Positions 52,806-61,993 of a stretch of 64,000 nucleotides of DNA are shown one piece after another. How positions within the stretch are numbered: position 1 is the first letter of the stretch; each line of letters starts with the position of its first letter. Both the position numbers and the translations under genes were made by a program. The stretch comes from Actinomyces sp. UMB0138 (GTDB lineage Bacteria > Bacillota > Negativicutes > Veillonellales > Veillonellaceae). Under the pieces are notes generated by a model that was not told the DNA's origin, searched no databases, and saw only the letters and a program-made list of their open reading frames with translations. The stretch is taken from contig NZ_PKMC01000003.1 in NCBI RefSeq assembly GCF_002849225.1, positions 62,001 to 126,000 on the forward strand, given 5' to 3'.

Positions 52806-53092
52806 CCCCGTACGAAAACAAACCAGGCGGTGGGCCCCGGAAAACTTCTGCGCCATTAGGCACCACAGAGACCACTGTCACATGCAATAAAGCTGGAAAA
52901 ATTAATAAACTACTCTCCCCCACCGTTAAGACCTACTATTATTTTGCGTTAGGCCACATATTGCCTTACTTTCTCTTTACTCATTTTTCTTTTACAAACT
53001 GCGATTTTTGTCAGATTCAAGGTACCCTCCATAGGTACGCTCACCTTCGGGTGAGCCTCGTAAGTTCCGTATCCGCCTAGCAAAGGACACCG
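52653..53092. other. Long non-coding region between mgtE and sdaC
   Basis: About 440 bp without an open frame that I accept. Besides the inverted repeat it holds an 11-bp direct repeat CATTAGGCACC at 52758-52768 and 52854-52864. A small hairpin GAGA/TCTC lies around 52714, an AT-rich part around 52900-53020, and two hairpins just before sdaC. No known riboswitch class is recognised; transcription signals for sdaC-sdaA must lie here. Confidence 0.55.
53022..53056 (+). other. Tandem hairpins in the sdaC leader
   Basis: First hairpin GTACC/GGTAC (53022-53038). Second hairpin GCTCACC and GGTGAGC closed by a UUCG tetraloop (53039-53056), a very stable fold. There is no T-run after it, so it is not a terminator; it may control or stabilise the sdaC-sdaA mRNA. 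Confidence 0.55.
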
Positions 53093-54385
53093 ATGTCCAA
53101 TTCAAGAGTTGAGAAGAAACCGACTTCCGATCCCGGCTCCAGTAAGGATGTGCAGAAGCCTGGTACCGGCACCGATATCACTTGGGCAATTAGCCTCTTC
53201 GGCACCGCGGTGGGCGCAGGCATTTTGTTCCTCCCCATCAACGCTGGTGCAAACGGCCTCTGGCCCTTGCTGATCGTCACGATCCTGATTGGGCCAATGA
53301 CCTATTTCGCTCACAGGGCCTTGTCCCACTTTGTTTGTGATTCTCCCCGCAAGGGCGAGGACATCACCAAGGTGGCAGAAGGCTACTTTGGGCTTGGCTG
53401 GGGCCGTTTCATTACTGCCCTATACTTCCTTGCAATTTTCCCCATCGTTTTGATTTACGGCGTCTCCATCACCAACGCGGTAGATTCGCTGATGGTAAAC
53501 CAGCTGCACATGTCCCCGTGGCCGCGCTGGCTCCTTTCCGGCGTGCTAATTGGCGCCATGATGCTGGTTATGGTTTTGGGCCAAAAGCTGATGCTCATCG
53601 TCACTTCTGCCCTGGTTTACCCGCTGATCCTGTGCCTGTTCGGCATTTCGCTATACCTGATTCCGCACTGGAATTTCTCGGGTGGTCTAGGTGAGTTCCC
53701 TTCGTTCGGAAACCTTTTGAAGTACATCTGGATTTCGATCCCCGTACTGGTTTTCGCATTCAACCACTCCCCCGCCATTTCGCAGTTCTCGCTAGCTATG
53801 CAGCGTATTTACGGCGAGAAGGCAACAAAGAAGGCTTCGCGCGTACTGCTGTACACCACGTGTATGCTGGTGGTCTTCACCATGCTGTTCGTGTGGTCTT
53901 GCGTGCTCACTCTTGGCGAGGACGGCCTGTCAAAGGCTCGTTCCACCAACCTTCCGGTGCTGTCTTACTTGGCGAACGTGCTGCACACCCCAGTAATTGA
54001 ATACCTCGGCCCAGCAATCGCTATTGCGGCAATTGTTTCTTCCTTCTTCGGCCACTACCTAGGCGCTGCTGAGGGCGCTGTCGGCATCGTCCGTCAGGTT
54101 GCTCCTTCCTACGTAGGCAGGGTCGGCGAACGCCGCATCTACGGTTACGTAGCCGTGTTCGTATTCCTGTTCACCTGGATCGTTGCGATCTTCAACCCAT
54201 CCATCTTGGACCTCATCGAATCGCTGTCCGGCCCGGTCATCGCTTCGATCCTGTACCTGATGCCGATGGTTGCCTTCTACACGGTTCCCTCGCTCAAGAA
54301 GTATCGCCATCGCGCATCCAACATCTTTGTTATCGTGATGGGACTCCTTGCGGTAAGCGCGATTATCTTCAAGCTCGTCGCATAA
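53093..54385 (+). CDS. sdaC: Serine transporter (SdaC/HAAAP family)
   Basis: Membrane transporter of 430 aa with about 11 helices. DITWAISLFGTAVGAGILFLPINAGANGLWPLL is the hydroxy/aromatic amino-acid permease signature, and FNHSPAISQFSLAMQRIYGEKATKKASRVL is a conserved cytoplasmic loop. Serine specificity is inferred from sdaA 33 bp downstream. AAAGGA lies five bases before the ATG. The long structured leader suggests control at the transcript level. Confidence 0.92.
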   Translation: MSNSRVEKKPTSDPGSSKDVQKPGTGTDITWAISLFGTAVGAGILFLPINAGANGLWPLLIVTILIGPMTYFAHRALSHFVCDSPRKGEDITKVAEGYFGLGWGRFITALYFLAIFPIVLIYGVSITNAVDSLMVNQLHMSPWPRWLLSGVLIGAMMLVMVLGQKLMLIVTSALVYPLILCLFGISLYLIPHWNFSGGLGEFPSFGNLLKYIWISIPVLVFAFNHSPAISQFSLAMQRIYGEKATKKASRVLLYTTCMLVVFTMLFVWSCVLTLGEDGLSKARSTNLPVLSYLANVLHTPVIEYLGPAIAIAAIVSSFFGHYLGAAEGAVGIVRQVAPSYVGRVGERRIYGYVAVFVFLFTWIVAIFNPSILDLIESLSGPVIASILYLMPMVAFYTVPSLKKYRHRASNIFVIVMGLLAVSAIIFKLVA

Positions 54386-54418
54386 GTTCCATCAAGGCCA
54401 ACGGCAGAAAGTAGAATC

Positions 54419-55813
54419 ATGACGGTTAGCGTTTTTGATCTGTTCAGCATCGGGATCGGCCCCTCCTCTTCCCACACCGTGGGTCCAATGGCGGCCGCTG
54501 CCGATTTCATTGACAAACTTCGCGAGGACGGCTATTTGCACAAGGTGGCGAATATCCAGGTCGACTTGTTTGGTTCACTTGCTGCCACCGGCCTTGGCCA
54601 CGGCACTTTCGGTGCCGTGCTGCTAGGGCTAGAGGGCAACCGCCCTCAAAAGATTGGCCCCGACGAGGTCGACGGTCGCCTAGCCGAGATCGCGGACGGG
54701 TCCCCACTTCGTCTGGGTGGGGACGGCCCGTCGATCAAATACGGGATTGACGACCTGATCAAGCGGCCGTTGACCGTGCTTCCTAGGCACGCCAACGGCA
54801 TGCGCTTCCAGGCCTTTGATGCCGCCGGAAACAACCTGTTCGACCGCTACTCGTATTCAATCGGCGGCGGGTTCGTAGTACACGATGGCGAGGATGCCAC
54901 TGCCATTGTGCAAGATGGCGCCAAGCTGCCCTACGAATACACTTCGGGGGAAGATCTGGCTCGCCACTGCAAAGAGACGGGCATGCGCATCTCTGAGGTC
55001 GGCATGGCTAACGAGTCTGCGCGCTCTTCGAAGGAAGAGGTTGTCGAGCGTCTTCTAGAGATCGCGAGCGTCATGGACGAATGCGCCAAGCACTCCCTCA
55101 CCCGTAAGGGCGTTCTGCCTGGCGGGCTAAAGACCCAACGGCGTGCCCCCAAGTGGTACGAGCGGCTGAAGCGCATCGACCCGAACCACGACGTGGGCCA
55201 CTGGCTCGAATGGGTCAACTTGATTGCGCTTGCAGTCAACGAAGAAAACGCCTCGGGCGGACGCATTGTCACCGCTCCTACTAACGGTGCTGCGGGGATT
55301 ATCCCAGCTGTACTGTTCTACGCCCTGCACTACACGGACCGGGCGAAAGAGGACACTGACGAGGCGCGTCGTTCCATCATCTGCGACTTCCTTCTTGCTG
55401 CTGGCGCGGTAGGTTCCGTGATCAAGGAACAGTCCTCCATCTCGGGTGCCGAGGTCGGCTGCCAAGGCGAGGTCGGATCTGCGTCTTCGATGGCTGCTGC
55501 CGGACTTGCCGAGGTGATGGGCGGAACCCCCACCCAGGTGATGAATGCGGGCGAAATCGCGATGGAACACCACTTGGGGCTCACCTGCGATCCCGTTGGT
55601 GGTCTGGTACAGGTTCCGTGCATCGAGCGCAACGCTATTGCAGCCGCCACGGCTGTGAATGCGGCCCGCATGGCCCTGTTCGATGATGGCGATTCGGCAA
55701 TGGTTTCCTTGGACGCCGTTGTGAAGACCATGAAGGAAACGGGTGCCGACATGTCGAACAAGTACAAAGAGACTGCCCTTGGCGGTCTTGCTGTGACGGT
55801 AGTCGAATGTTAG
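54419..55813 (+). CDS. sdaA: L-serine ammonia-lyase (iron-sulfur type)
   Basis: Enzyme of 464 aa converting L-serine to pyruvate and ammonia. The N-terminal beta domain has [19 protein letters not shown]. The catalytic domain has cysteines in [28 protein letters not shown] and a final Cys464; three bind the 4Fe-4S cluster. In the characterised type 2 enzyme the C-terminal Cys enters the active site, and the protein here ends in VEC. A probable ribosome-binding site AGAAAG precedes ATG 54419. With sdaC it feeds serine carbon into pyruvate. Confidence 0.96.
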   Translation: MTVSVFDLFSIGIGPSSSHTVGPMAAAADFIDKLREDGYLHKVANIQVDLFGSLAATGLGHGTFGAVLLGLEGNRPQKIGPDEVDGRLAEIADGSPLRLGGDGPSIKYGIDDLIKRPLTVLPRHANGMRFQAFDAAGNNLFDRYSYSIGGGFVVHDGEDATAIVQDGAKLPYEYTSGEDLARHCKETGMRISEVGMANESARSSKEEVVERLLEIASVMDECAKHSLTRKGVLPGGLKTQRRAPKWYERLKRIDPNHDVGHWLEWVNLIALAVNEENASGGRIVTAPTNGAAGIIPAVLFYALHYTDRAKEDTDEARRSIICDFLLAAGAVGSVIKEQSSISGAEVGCQGEVGSASSMAAAGLAEVMGGTPTQVMNAGEIAMEHHLGLTCDPVGGLVQVPCIERNAIAAATAVNAARMALFDDGDSAMVSLDAVVKTMKETGADMSNKYKETALGGLAVTVVEC

Positions 55814-55826
55814 GACGCTAGCTTTT

Positions 55827-55856
55827 AGATGTCCCCGGCCTGTGCCGGGGACATCT
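55827..55856 (+). terminator. Terminator of sdaC-sdaA
   Basis: 13-bp stem AGATGTCCCCGGC and GCCGGGGACATCT, loop CTGT, followed by TCTTTT. Confidence 0.9.
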
Positions 55857-55907
55857 TCTTTTAATGGGAAATGCCCGGCTGCTTTTCCTTCGGTACGTGC
55901 GTGCCTA

Positions 55908-55913
55908 TAAGCT
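55908..55913 (+). promoter_or_regulatory. -10 box of the leaderless methyltransferase gene
   Basis: TAAGCT, then ATTGGC, then ATG 55920 (6 nt); the overlapping TATAAG two bases upstream is an alternative. No ribosome-binding site is present. Confidence 0.45.
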
Positions 55914-55919
55914 ATTGGC

Positions 55920-56768
55920 ATGGAACACACTTGGACCGTCACAGCCGATACCGTCTTTCATGCGGACAATATGGACGTGCTGGGCCATCTGCCCTCCGAG
56001 TCTTTCCAACTCATCTACATAGATCCCCCATTCAATACTGGCAAGGTGCAAAAACGCCAGTCTCTAAAGACCGTCGCGGCAGAAGATGGTGGGCGCATCG
56101 GTTTCAAGGGGCAAAGCTATAAGGAAGTGCGCGGCAGGATCTATTCCTACAACGATTCCTTTGCGGACTACTGGGAGTTCCTCTACCCCAGGCTGCAGGA
56201 AGCCTGGCGGCTATTAAAACCCTCCGGCACCCTGTATCTTCACCTAGATTTTCGGGAAGTCCACTACGCAAAAGTGCTGTTGGATGCCCTCTTTGGGCGC
56301 TCCTGCTTCCTGAACGAAATTATTTGGGCTTACGACTACGGTGCCCGTGCTAAACGAAAGTGGCCGGCCAAGCACGACAACATTTTGGTGTACGTAAAAG
56401 ACCCAACGGCCTACTATTTCAACAATGCCGAGGTCGACCGCGAACCTTACATGGCTCCCGGCCTGGTTACCCCGGAAAAGCGCGAGCGCGGCAAACTCCC
56501 CACCGACGTGTGGTGGCATACGATCGTGTCCCCTACTGGCAAAGAGAAAACTGGCTATGCCACCCAAAAGCCCTTGGGGGTACTTCGGCGGATAGTGGCG
56601 GCCTCTTCGGCAAAGGACGATTGGGTGCTGGATTTCTTCGCCGGCTCGGGTACAACAGGGGCTGCAGCCAGCGAACTGGGACGCCATTTCGTACTGGTCG
56701 ACCAAAACCCGGCTGCCATAGAAACGATGCAGACCAGGTTTGCGGACCAGCAGGTAGATTTCCGCTAG
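55920..56768 (+). CDS. Orphan DNA methyltransferase (beta class, adenine-N6 or cytosine-N4)
   Basis: Methyltransferase of 282 aa. Catalytic motif IV DPPFNTGK (35-42) precedes the AdoMet motif I FFAGSGTTG (239-247), the beta-class order. DPPF occurs in adenine-N6 enzymes. The central region GARAKRKWPAKHDNILVYVKD and DVWWHTIVSPTGKEKTGYATQKPLGVL is typical of a widespread actinobacterial group. There is no restriction endonuclease gene beside it, so it acts alone, perhaps in regulation, repair marking or phage evasion. Recognition site unknown. The stop interlocks with the next gene (CTAG 56765-56768). Confidence 0.9.
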   Translation: MEHTWTVTADTVFHADNMDVLGHLPSESFQLIYIDPPFNTGKVQKRQSLKTVAAEDGGRIGFKGQSYKEVRGRIYSYNDSFADYWEFLYPRLQEAWRLLKPSGTLYLHLDFREVHYAKVLLDALFGRSCFLNEIIWAYDYGARAKRKWPAKHDNILVYVKDPTAYYFNNAEVDREPYMAPGLVTPEKRERGKLPTDVWWHTIVSPTGKEKTGYATQKPLGVLRRIVAASSAKDDWVLDFFAGSGTTGAAASELGRHFVLVDQNPAAIETMQTRFADQQVDFR

Positions 56769-58342
56769 CTGCGGGGAAGCACATCCCCCCAACGCCCGGT
56801 CAGGAATTCATCTGCCCAAAGGCCCATCTGCGTTGCGCCGGCTAGGTAGCTTCCCAACTGGTGCACCTTATCTGTGCTGGCAAACGCCTCAAAAGACATG
56901 GGATGGTTGAGCATCGTGCGGATTGACCGGTACTTAGAGAGCGCCTTGTCGGCTCCTACCAGCCGCATACCTGCCAATAGCCTAGCCTTTAGCGAGGCGT
57001 TCATTTGTGTGGACCTTGGGGCAAACAGCCCCATCTCTTTGCCCGTTATCTGATAGTAGATATCGGCAGTAAAACGCGCATACCACGCTCTGGTTGCAGT
57101 CAGTGCTTCGCTGCCAGCTAGCCACGCCTGCCACATGGGAAGGTCAAGCATCGGCAGCGCCCAGCTGTAGCCGAAGAACTCATAGCCACACATGGAATTG
57201 TTGATGTATTTTGCCTGCCGCTCGATCAGGTTGAACCATTCCAAATATGCCTGCAAATCCCGGTTGGCGTGGCCGAGGCCTACCTGGCTGGCGACTGCGC
57301 GGACAGATTCCAGCCAGAGCGGGTTCGCGCATACACTTCTAGCCCTCCCCTGCTGGGAGGCGTGATGGCTAGCCAAGATTAGATTCAGCTCCTGGCCGCT
57401 AGGACGATGCTCAAGGATCTGTTCATCGTGCATGTTTCCCACGATGGTATGCCCGGGCAAGAAGACGGCATCAGGGGCGACCAGTTCCTGCTCGCGCATC
57501 TGGGTCAGGGCAAAGAAGTCCTGCACGTGCGGCAGCGACGTTCCCTTCCACGTCTGCGCGACGAAGCGGTGTCCTTCTTCCGAATGCCATGCCTGCTGCA
57601 CCTCTTCCACCGGCATGGGCACATATATCCATGGCAGCCCTAGATCATCGGCTACCGCCTTCGATATGCCACTTTCTGGGGAGTTTTCCTTACCATAGGT
57701 GAAGGTGAGGATATTGGCAGCACCAAGCTTTTTTAGCAACGCTGCCATAAGCCTAGAATCCAGCCCACCGGAAAGTGGCACCACCAACTGCCGGGAACCA
57801 GCCTGGTCCAATACTCGCTGCAGCGAGGTGGTCAGCGCCTCTTCAAAGAGTGCGTGGTATTCGCCCTCGTCAGTGATCGGTTCTGGATCGAAGGCGTAGG
57901 TGAAGTACGGGCTGACGCGACGCTCTCCGTTCTCTTCTAAGGTCACCTTGGTGCCCGCTTGCAAGGAATACACCCCGTCTAGCAAAGTGCGATCGGCGAG
58001 CACAAACGCCATGTGCGCAAACAGCTGCGCGTCCGCCCTACTCAGGTGCCACAGGTTTCGGCTCCGAAATAGCTCTACATCGTCAGTAATGATCCACTTG
58101 CGCCCATCCCAGGCGTATAGAAGCGGATGCGAACGCACTCTGTCGCTGGCCACCACGAGCTTGTCCGCACGCCGATCTACTACCATCCACTGCCCGGCAA
58201 TAGCGGAAAGCGCCTCGTCCGTCAGGTCGCCGCGAAGGAGTTTAAGAGTTTCAGCCGAGGTCGATAGCGGAGTCCACAAATGTAATTTTCCACTTTCGTC
58301 ACTAACCCAATTCCCGCTAGTTAACGCCAATTCATAGCCCAT
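56765..58342 (-). CDS. Asparagine synthetase B-like protein without glutaminase Cys
   Basis: Protein of 525 aa with the asparagine-synthase PP-loop SGGLDSR at 191-197 and an N-terminal Ntn-like domain. The N terminus reads MGYELAL, so the catalytic Cys2 of glutamine-dependent enzymes is missing; ammonia or another amine would have to serve. Such AsnB-like proteins often lie in glycan loci, where they may amidate sugar acids or modify surface polymers. It is next to a flippase and glycosyltransferases. GAGGGAAA precedes ATG 58342. Substrate unknown. Confidence 0.8.
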   Translation of the reverse strand: MGYELALTSGNWVSDESGKLHLWTPLSTSAETLKLLRGDLTDEALSAIAGQWMVVDRRADKLVVASDRVRSHPLLYAWDGRKWIITDDVELFRSRNLWHLSRADAQLFAHMAFVLADRTLLDGVYSLQAGTKVTLEENGERRVSPYFTYAFDPEPITDEGEYHALFEEALTTSLQRVLDQAGSRQLVVPLSGGLDSRLMAALLKKLGAANILTFTYGKENSPESGISKAVADDLGLPWIYVPMPVEEVQQAWHSEEGHRFVAQTWKGTSLPHVQDFFALTQMREQELVAPDAVFLPGHTIVGNMHDEQILEHRPSGQELNLILASHHASQQGRARSVCANPLWLESVRAVASQVGLGHANRDLQAYLEWFNLIERQAKYINNSMCGYEFFGYSWALPMLDLPMWQAWLAGSEALTATRAWYARFTADIYYQITGKEMGLFAPRSTQMNASLKARLLAGMRLVGADKALSKYRSIRTMLNHPMSFEAFASTDKVHQLGSYLAGATQMGLWADEFLTGRWGDVLPRS

Positions 58343-58421
58343 TTTCCCTCACTGGCTGCATTGTAGAAGTGATATCTGCGTGTATTCTATCCTTCGCCGC
58401 AGTGGGGGAATGAAAACTGGC

Positions 58422-58445
58422 TGGTATAAACTAGTCCAGAACTAG
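58422..58445 (+). promoter_or_regulatory. Extended -10 promoter of the flippase gene
   Basis: TGGTATAAA gives an extended -10 (TGn-TATAAA, 58425-58430). Directly after it a small inverted repeat CTAGT/ACTAG (58431-58445) covers the expected start point. Confidence 0.5.
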
Positions 58446-58466
58446 GCAGAAGGAAAGGGCGCCCCA

Positions 58467-59753
58467 ATGAATTTCCGCGAGCGCACTGCAAAATGGGTAC
58501 AGATTCAAAAAAAGAAGAGTCCCATTCTTGCCGCTATCCTTACTCTGATGTCCGGCACCATGTTGTCGCAGGTTGTAACCTTCATCTTCCAGATCTTTAT
58601 TAACCGGATCTATACCGACTATGAAAAGGGCCTATTCGGAATCTACGGCACAATCACTACTTTTGTGATCGCCGTGGCTGCCTTGCGTTTCGATATCACC
58701 TTAATACTGCCGAAAGACAATGTTTCTGCAAGAGTGCTTAAGAAACTTGCTACGCGATCTATCGTAGTTAGTTCCTTACTTACTTCCCTATTCTGCATTG
58801 TCTTTTCGAAGGCGCTAACGGATCACTATCACCATTCCCCTGAGCTAGCTAAATGGCTTATGGTAAGTGGCATTACCGTGTTCTTGCTAGCCGAAATAAC
58901 CAATATCCAATATTGGCTTACGCGCCAGGAGCGCTTCGGAGAGCTGGCCTCTAACAGGGTGCTACAGACCGTCTCTATCGTAGTTTTGCAGCTTGTCATG
59001 GGGTTGGTGCTACACGGGTCTTTGACCGGCTTGGTAATTGGCACAATGGCCGGCCAGCTTATTGCATTCATCGCCATCCACATTCGCACTCCGGAGCTGC
59101 GCCGCCCGCTTCCCGAAGACGCGCCCTCGATGCGCTCGATGTTAGTGCGCTACAAGAACATGCCTCTGCTAAACGGCCCGAACGTGCTTGTCGATTCGAT
59201 TAGGAACATGGGCATCAACCTGCTCATCGGCTCCGTTGCGGTTGCCGCGTTGGGCCAGTTCCAGCTGGCCTGGGCAATCATGCAGGTGCCAATTGCGCTC
59301 ATCGCTGGGTCAGTCTCGCAGGTCTTCCTGAAAAAGTTGGCGGTGACCGAACCCGGCAAGATGCGCACCCTAGTACGTTTTACGCTGGTCCGGGCCGCGA
59401 TGGTGGCGGTAGTGCCTTTCGCCGCCCTCTTCGTGGTAGCCCCCTGGCTGTTCCCGTTCCTATTTGGCGCGCAGTGGGATCAGGCGGGCTACTTCGCCCA
59501 GGCGCTCACGCCTTGGCTCTACATGACGGTGCTGACTTCGCCCATTTCTAACATCTTTGTGGTCACCGAGAACCAGAAACAAATGCTGGTATTCGCCATT
59601 TTCTACTGCGTGGTGCCGCTAGCGTGGCTCTGGTTCTCACCGCTAGCTCTGCTGCCGTCTATATTTGTCTTGGGCGCCCTGATGGCATTCTTACTGGTCG
59701 TACAGCTGGTTATGGCCTGGTGCTGCGCCGCCCGCTACGACAAGCGCGCCTAG
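58467..59753 (+). CDS. Polysaccharide flippase (Wzx/MATE-like)
   Basis: Integral membrane protein of 428 aa with about 12 helices: LTLMSGTMLSQVVTFIFQIFINRIYT at the N terminus and repeated hydrophobic blocks to WLYMTVLTSPISNIFVVTENQKQ. The layout matches polysaccharide biosynthesis (MVF/MATE superfamily) flippases that move lipid-linked oligosaccharides across the membrane. AAGGAAAGGG lies upstream of the ATG. It shares a CTAG stop overlap with the convergent glycosyltransferase. Specific glycan unknown. Confidence 0.88.
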   Translation: MNFRERTAKWVQIQKKKSPILAAILTLMSGTMLSQVVTFIFQIFINRIYTDYEKGLFGIYGTITTFVIAVAALRFDITLILPKDNVSARVLKKLATRSIVVSSLLTSLFCIVFSKALTDHYHHSPELAKWLMVSGITVFLLAEITNIQYWLTRQERFGELASNRVLQTVSIVVLQLVMGLVLHGSLTGLVIGTMAGQLIAFIAIHIRTPELRRPLPEDAPSMRSMLVRYKNMPLLNGPNVLVDSIRNMGINLLIGSVAVAALGQFQLAWAIMQVPIALIAGSVSQVFLKKLAVTEPGKMRTLVRFTLVRAAMVAVVPFAALFVVAPWLFPFLFGAQWDQAGYFAQALTPWLYMTVLTSPISNIFVVTENQKQMLVFAIFYCVVPLAWLWFSPLALLPSIFVLGALMAFLLVVQLVMAWCCAARYDKRA

Positions 59754-60895
59754 CCGAGCGCCTCTTTGTAGAGGGCGAGGTTCGCCCTGGTAAAAGCGGC
59801 TTCGCTGAAACGTTCGTGGGCGTGGGAGCGAATCTGCTGCCGGTCGAACCTGCCGGCCTCGGCCACTTGCACCATGGCGTGCGCGAGTGCCTCCGCGTTG
59901 TCGATAGGCACGGTTATCCCTGCCTCCGGTGGCACCATGAACTTGCCCGCCCAGGTGCGCGTGGCAATGCATGGCAGGCCGCAAGCTTGTGCCTCAGCCA
60001 GAACTGTGCCGCCGGCCTCCACAGCACTGGCAAGCACGAAGGCGTCAGCGCTACCCATCAGCGCAAATACCTGGTCGCGCTCTACGGCACCTAGGAACTC
60101 CACCGCGGCGTCCACGCCCAGGGTCCGGGCGTAATCCTGTAGCTGGTCGATTTCGCCGGGCTGCCCCTTGCCGCCAATCCGCAGGCGAAGTTCCGGCAGT
60201 TGCTCGCGCGCTTTCGCAAAGGTTGAAAGAAGCAGCTTGGGCCTTTTGTTTTCGCCCAAGTGGGAAACGTGCAAGAGGGTGAAGCCCTCCCCCGATTGCA
60301 TGGGGGCATCAAAAGCTTCCTGCGGCACGGGCAGGGCAATGACCTGCCACGGAGCAGTGCGGTAGTACTCTGCCAACACGTCGGCAAAGGGCTGGGACAC
60401 CGTCGCCCGCGCACCGGACGCCCGCACCTCTTTGTAGATATGTTTGCCGCGCCCTACCCGCACATTCCGGTTGGTCGAGGACGGGCGATGCTCGGTGAGG
60501 CAGTAAGGAACCGCCCACTTGCGGGAGGCGCTAGCGGCAATGGTAATAGCCGGGTACACCGAGTGCGCATGGACTATGTCCGGCACGCCTTCCAATCGCT
60601 CATACTCACGCAATGCCCGCTGACACTGGACTTTGAACATCGCGGATTCTAGCGGCAGCCGCTCGTGAGGCATGCCTGCAACGGCTCCCCGGATGACCCG
60701 AATTCCGTCCTCGATAGTTGGCCGCAGCGTCAGGTCGACCTCCCACGGCTTAACCGCGTCCAGAGCCAGCACCCCAACCTTCATTCCGGCTGCCCGCAGC
60801 ATGGCCACCTGTTCCCGGAAGAAAGAGCCGTTGAAGGGGCTCTTTTCGTTCGGATACCAAGAAGGAACCCACAATACGTGCAACCGTTTCTGCAT
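59750..60895 (-). CDS. Glycosyltransferase family 4
   Basis: GT-B enzyme of 381 aa. The N-terminal acceptor domain begins HVLWVPSWYPNEKSPFNGSFFREQV, and the donor domain has LLHVSHLGENKRPKLLLSTFAKARE and the GT4 signature EAGGTVLAEAQACGLPCIATRTWAG. It starts nine bases after the wecB stop, so the two are cotranscribed. A ManNAc-type or other surface sugar product is inferred from wecB. Confidence 0.9.
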   Translation of the reverse strand: MQKRLHVLWVPSWYPNEKSPFNGSFFREQVAMLRAAGMKVGVLALDAVKPWEVDLTLRPTIEDGIRVIRGAVAGMPHERLPLESAMFKVQCQRALREYERLEGVPDIVHAHSVYPAITIAASASRKWAVPYCLTEHRPSSTNRNVRVGRGKHIYKEVRASGARATVSQPFADVLAEYYRTAPWQVIALPVPQEAFDAPMQSGEGFTLLHVSHLGENKRPKLLLSTFAKAREQLPELRLRIGGKGQPGEIDQLQDYARTLGVDAAVEFLGAVERDQVFALMGSADAFVLASAVEAGGTVLAEAQACGLPCIATRTWAGKFMVPPEAGITVPIDNAEALAHAMVQVAEAGRFDRQQIRSHAHERFSEAAFTRANLALYKEALG

Positions 60896-60904
60896 GCTCT
60901 TGTC

Positions 60905-61987
60905 CTACCTTTGCTCGGCGAGCAGTACCTGCGCCACCTTTTCGGCAGCGGCGCCATCCCCATATGGGTGAGCCAATTCTGCCGGCGGTTCGGCAGGTAG
61001 TTCCCGCTGCGCTGCCCGCACTAGTTCTTCGCCCGGCTCTACCAGGACGTTCCATCCCAGCTTTACCGTCTCGACCCATTCCGTTTGGGGGCGAACAGTA
61101 GTACAGGGCACCCTGAGCATGAATGCTTCCTTCTGCAACCCACCCGAATCCGTGAGCACTCCCCTAGCGTGTAGCGCCGAAGCTATTAGCTCTGGGTAGG
61201 CAAGGGGCTTATGCAAGGCCAGGTTGCCTCCAATGCCATACAGGTCAATCCCGTGCTCCTCGCACTTTGCGACGAGTCGCGGATGAGCCAGCAGCACCAC
61301 CTTGTGGGACACCTGGGACAGGGAAGTCAGAATGGCTCGCAACCTTGCCGGATCGTCCGTGTTTTCCGCACGATGAATAGTTGCGAGCGAATACGACTTT
61401 TCCGCTATTGCAAACTCCTGCATCACGGGCGAGGGCGAGCCTGCTACCTGGTCGCGCACTTGCAGGAGAATGTCGCCCATCACGTCGCCGACGATACGCG
61501 TCCTATCTGCCAGTCCTTCTTCCTTTAGGTGCGCGGCGCCCTCGGCGGTCGGGGTAAGCAGGAGGTCGGCCGCGTGGTCGGTCATTATCCGATTTATTTC
61601 CTCGGGCATAGCGCGGTTGTAAGAACGCAGCCCGGCCTCTAAGTGAGCAACCTTGTAGTGCAGTTTTACAGCACTTAGCGCACCAGCCAGGGTGGAATTT
61701 GTATCACCGTAAACTAGCACCCAATCCGGCTTCAGTCTTGCATATGCGTCATCCATTGCAGCAAGGATGCGCCCAGTTTGCACCCCATGAGAACCAGAAC
61801 CAACTCCCAGATGAATATCCGGAGCCGGGATATTTAAATCGGCAAAGAATACGTCGGAAAGCATCGGATCATAATGCTGTCCTGTATGAATTATTTGATG
61901 TTCTATTCCCGCCTTAGCGAAGGCGTGAGCAATGGGCGCAAGCTTCACGAACTGCGGCCTTGCCCCTACAACTGAAACAACTCGCAT
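60905..61987 (-). CDS. wecB: UDP-N-acetylglucosamine 2-epimerase (non-hydrolysing)
   Basis: Enzyme of 360 aa interconverting UDP-GlcNAc and UDP-ManNAc for surface polysaccharide. Motifs: VVGARPQFVKLAPI, IHTGQHYDPMLSDVFF, VYGDTNSTLAG, HLEAGLRSYNRAMPEEINR and VLTDSGGLQKEA. ATG 61987 has TATTAT exactly six bases upstream (leaderless); the longer TTG frame (62002) and GTG 61993 are less likely. It heads a two-gene unit with the GT4 gene. Confidence 0.95.
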   Translation of the reverse strand: MRVVSVVGARPQFVKLAPIAHAFAKAGIEHQIIHTGQHYDPMLSDVFFADLNIPAPDIHLGVGSGSHGVQTGRILAAMDDAYARLKPDWVLVYGDTNSTLAGALSAVKLHYKVAHLEAGLRSYNRAMPEEINRIMTDHAADLLLTPTAEGAAHLKEEGLADRTRIVGDVMGDILLQVRDQVAGSPSPVMQEFAIAEKSYSLATIHRAENTDDPARLRAILTSLSQVSHKVVLLAHPRLVAKCEEHGIDLYGIGGNLALHKPLAYPELIASALHARGVLTDSGGLQKEAFMLRVPCTTVRPQTEWVETVKLGWNVLVEPGEELVRAAQRELPAEPPAELAHPYGDGAAAEKVAQVLLAEQR

Positions 61988-61993
61988 AATCAC

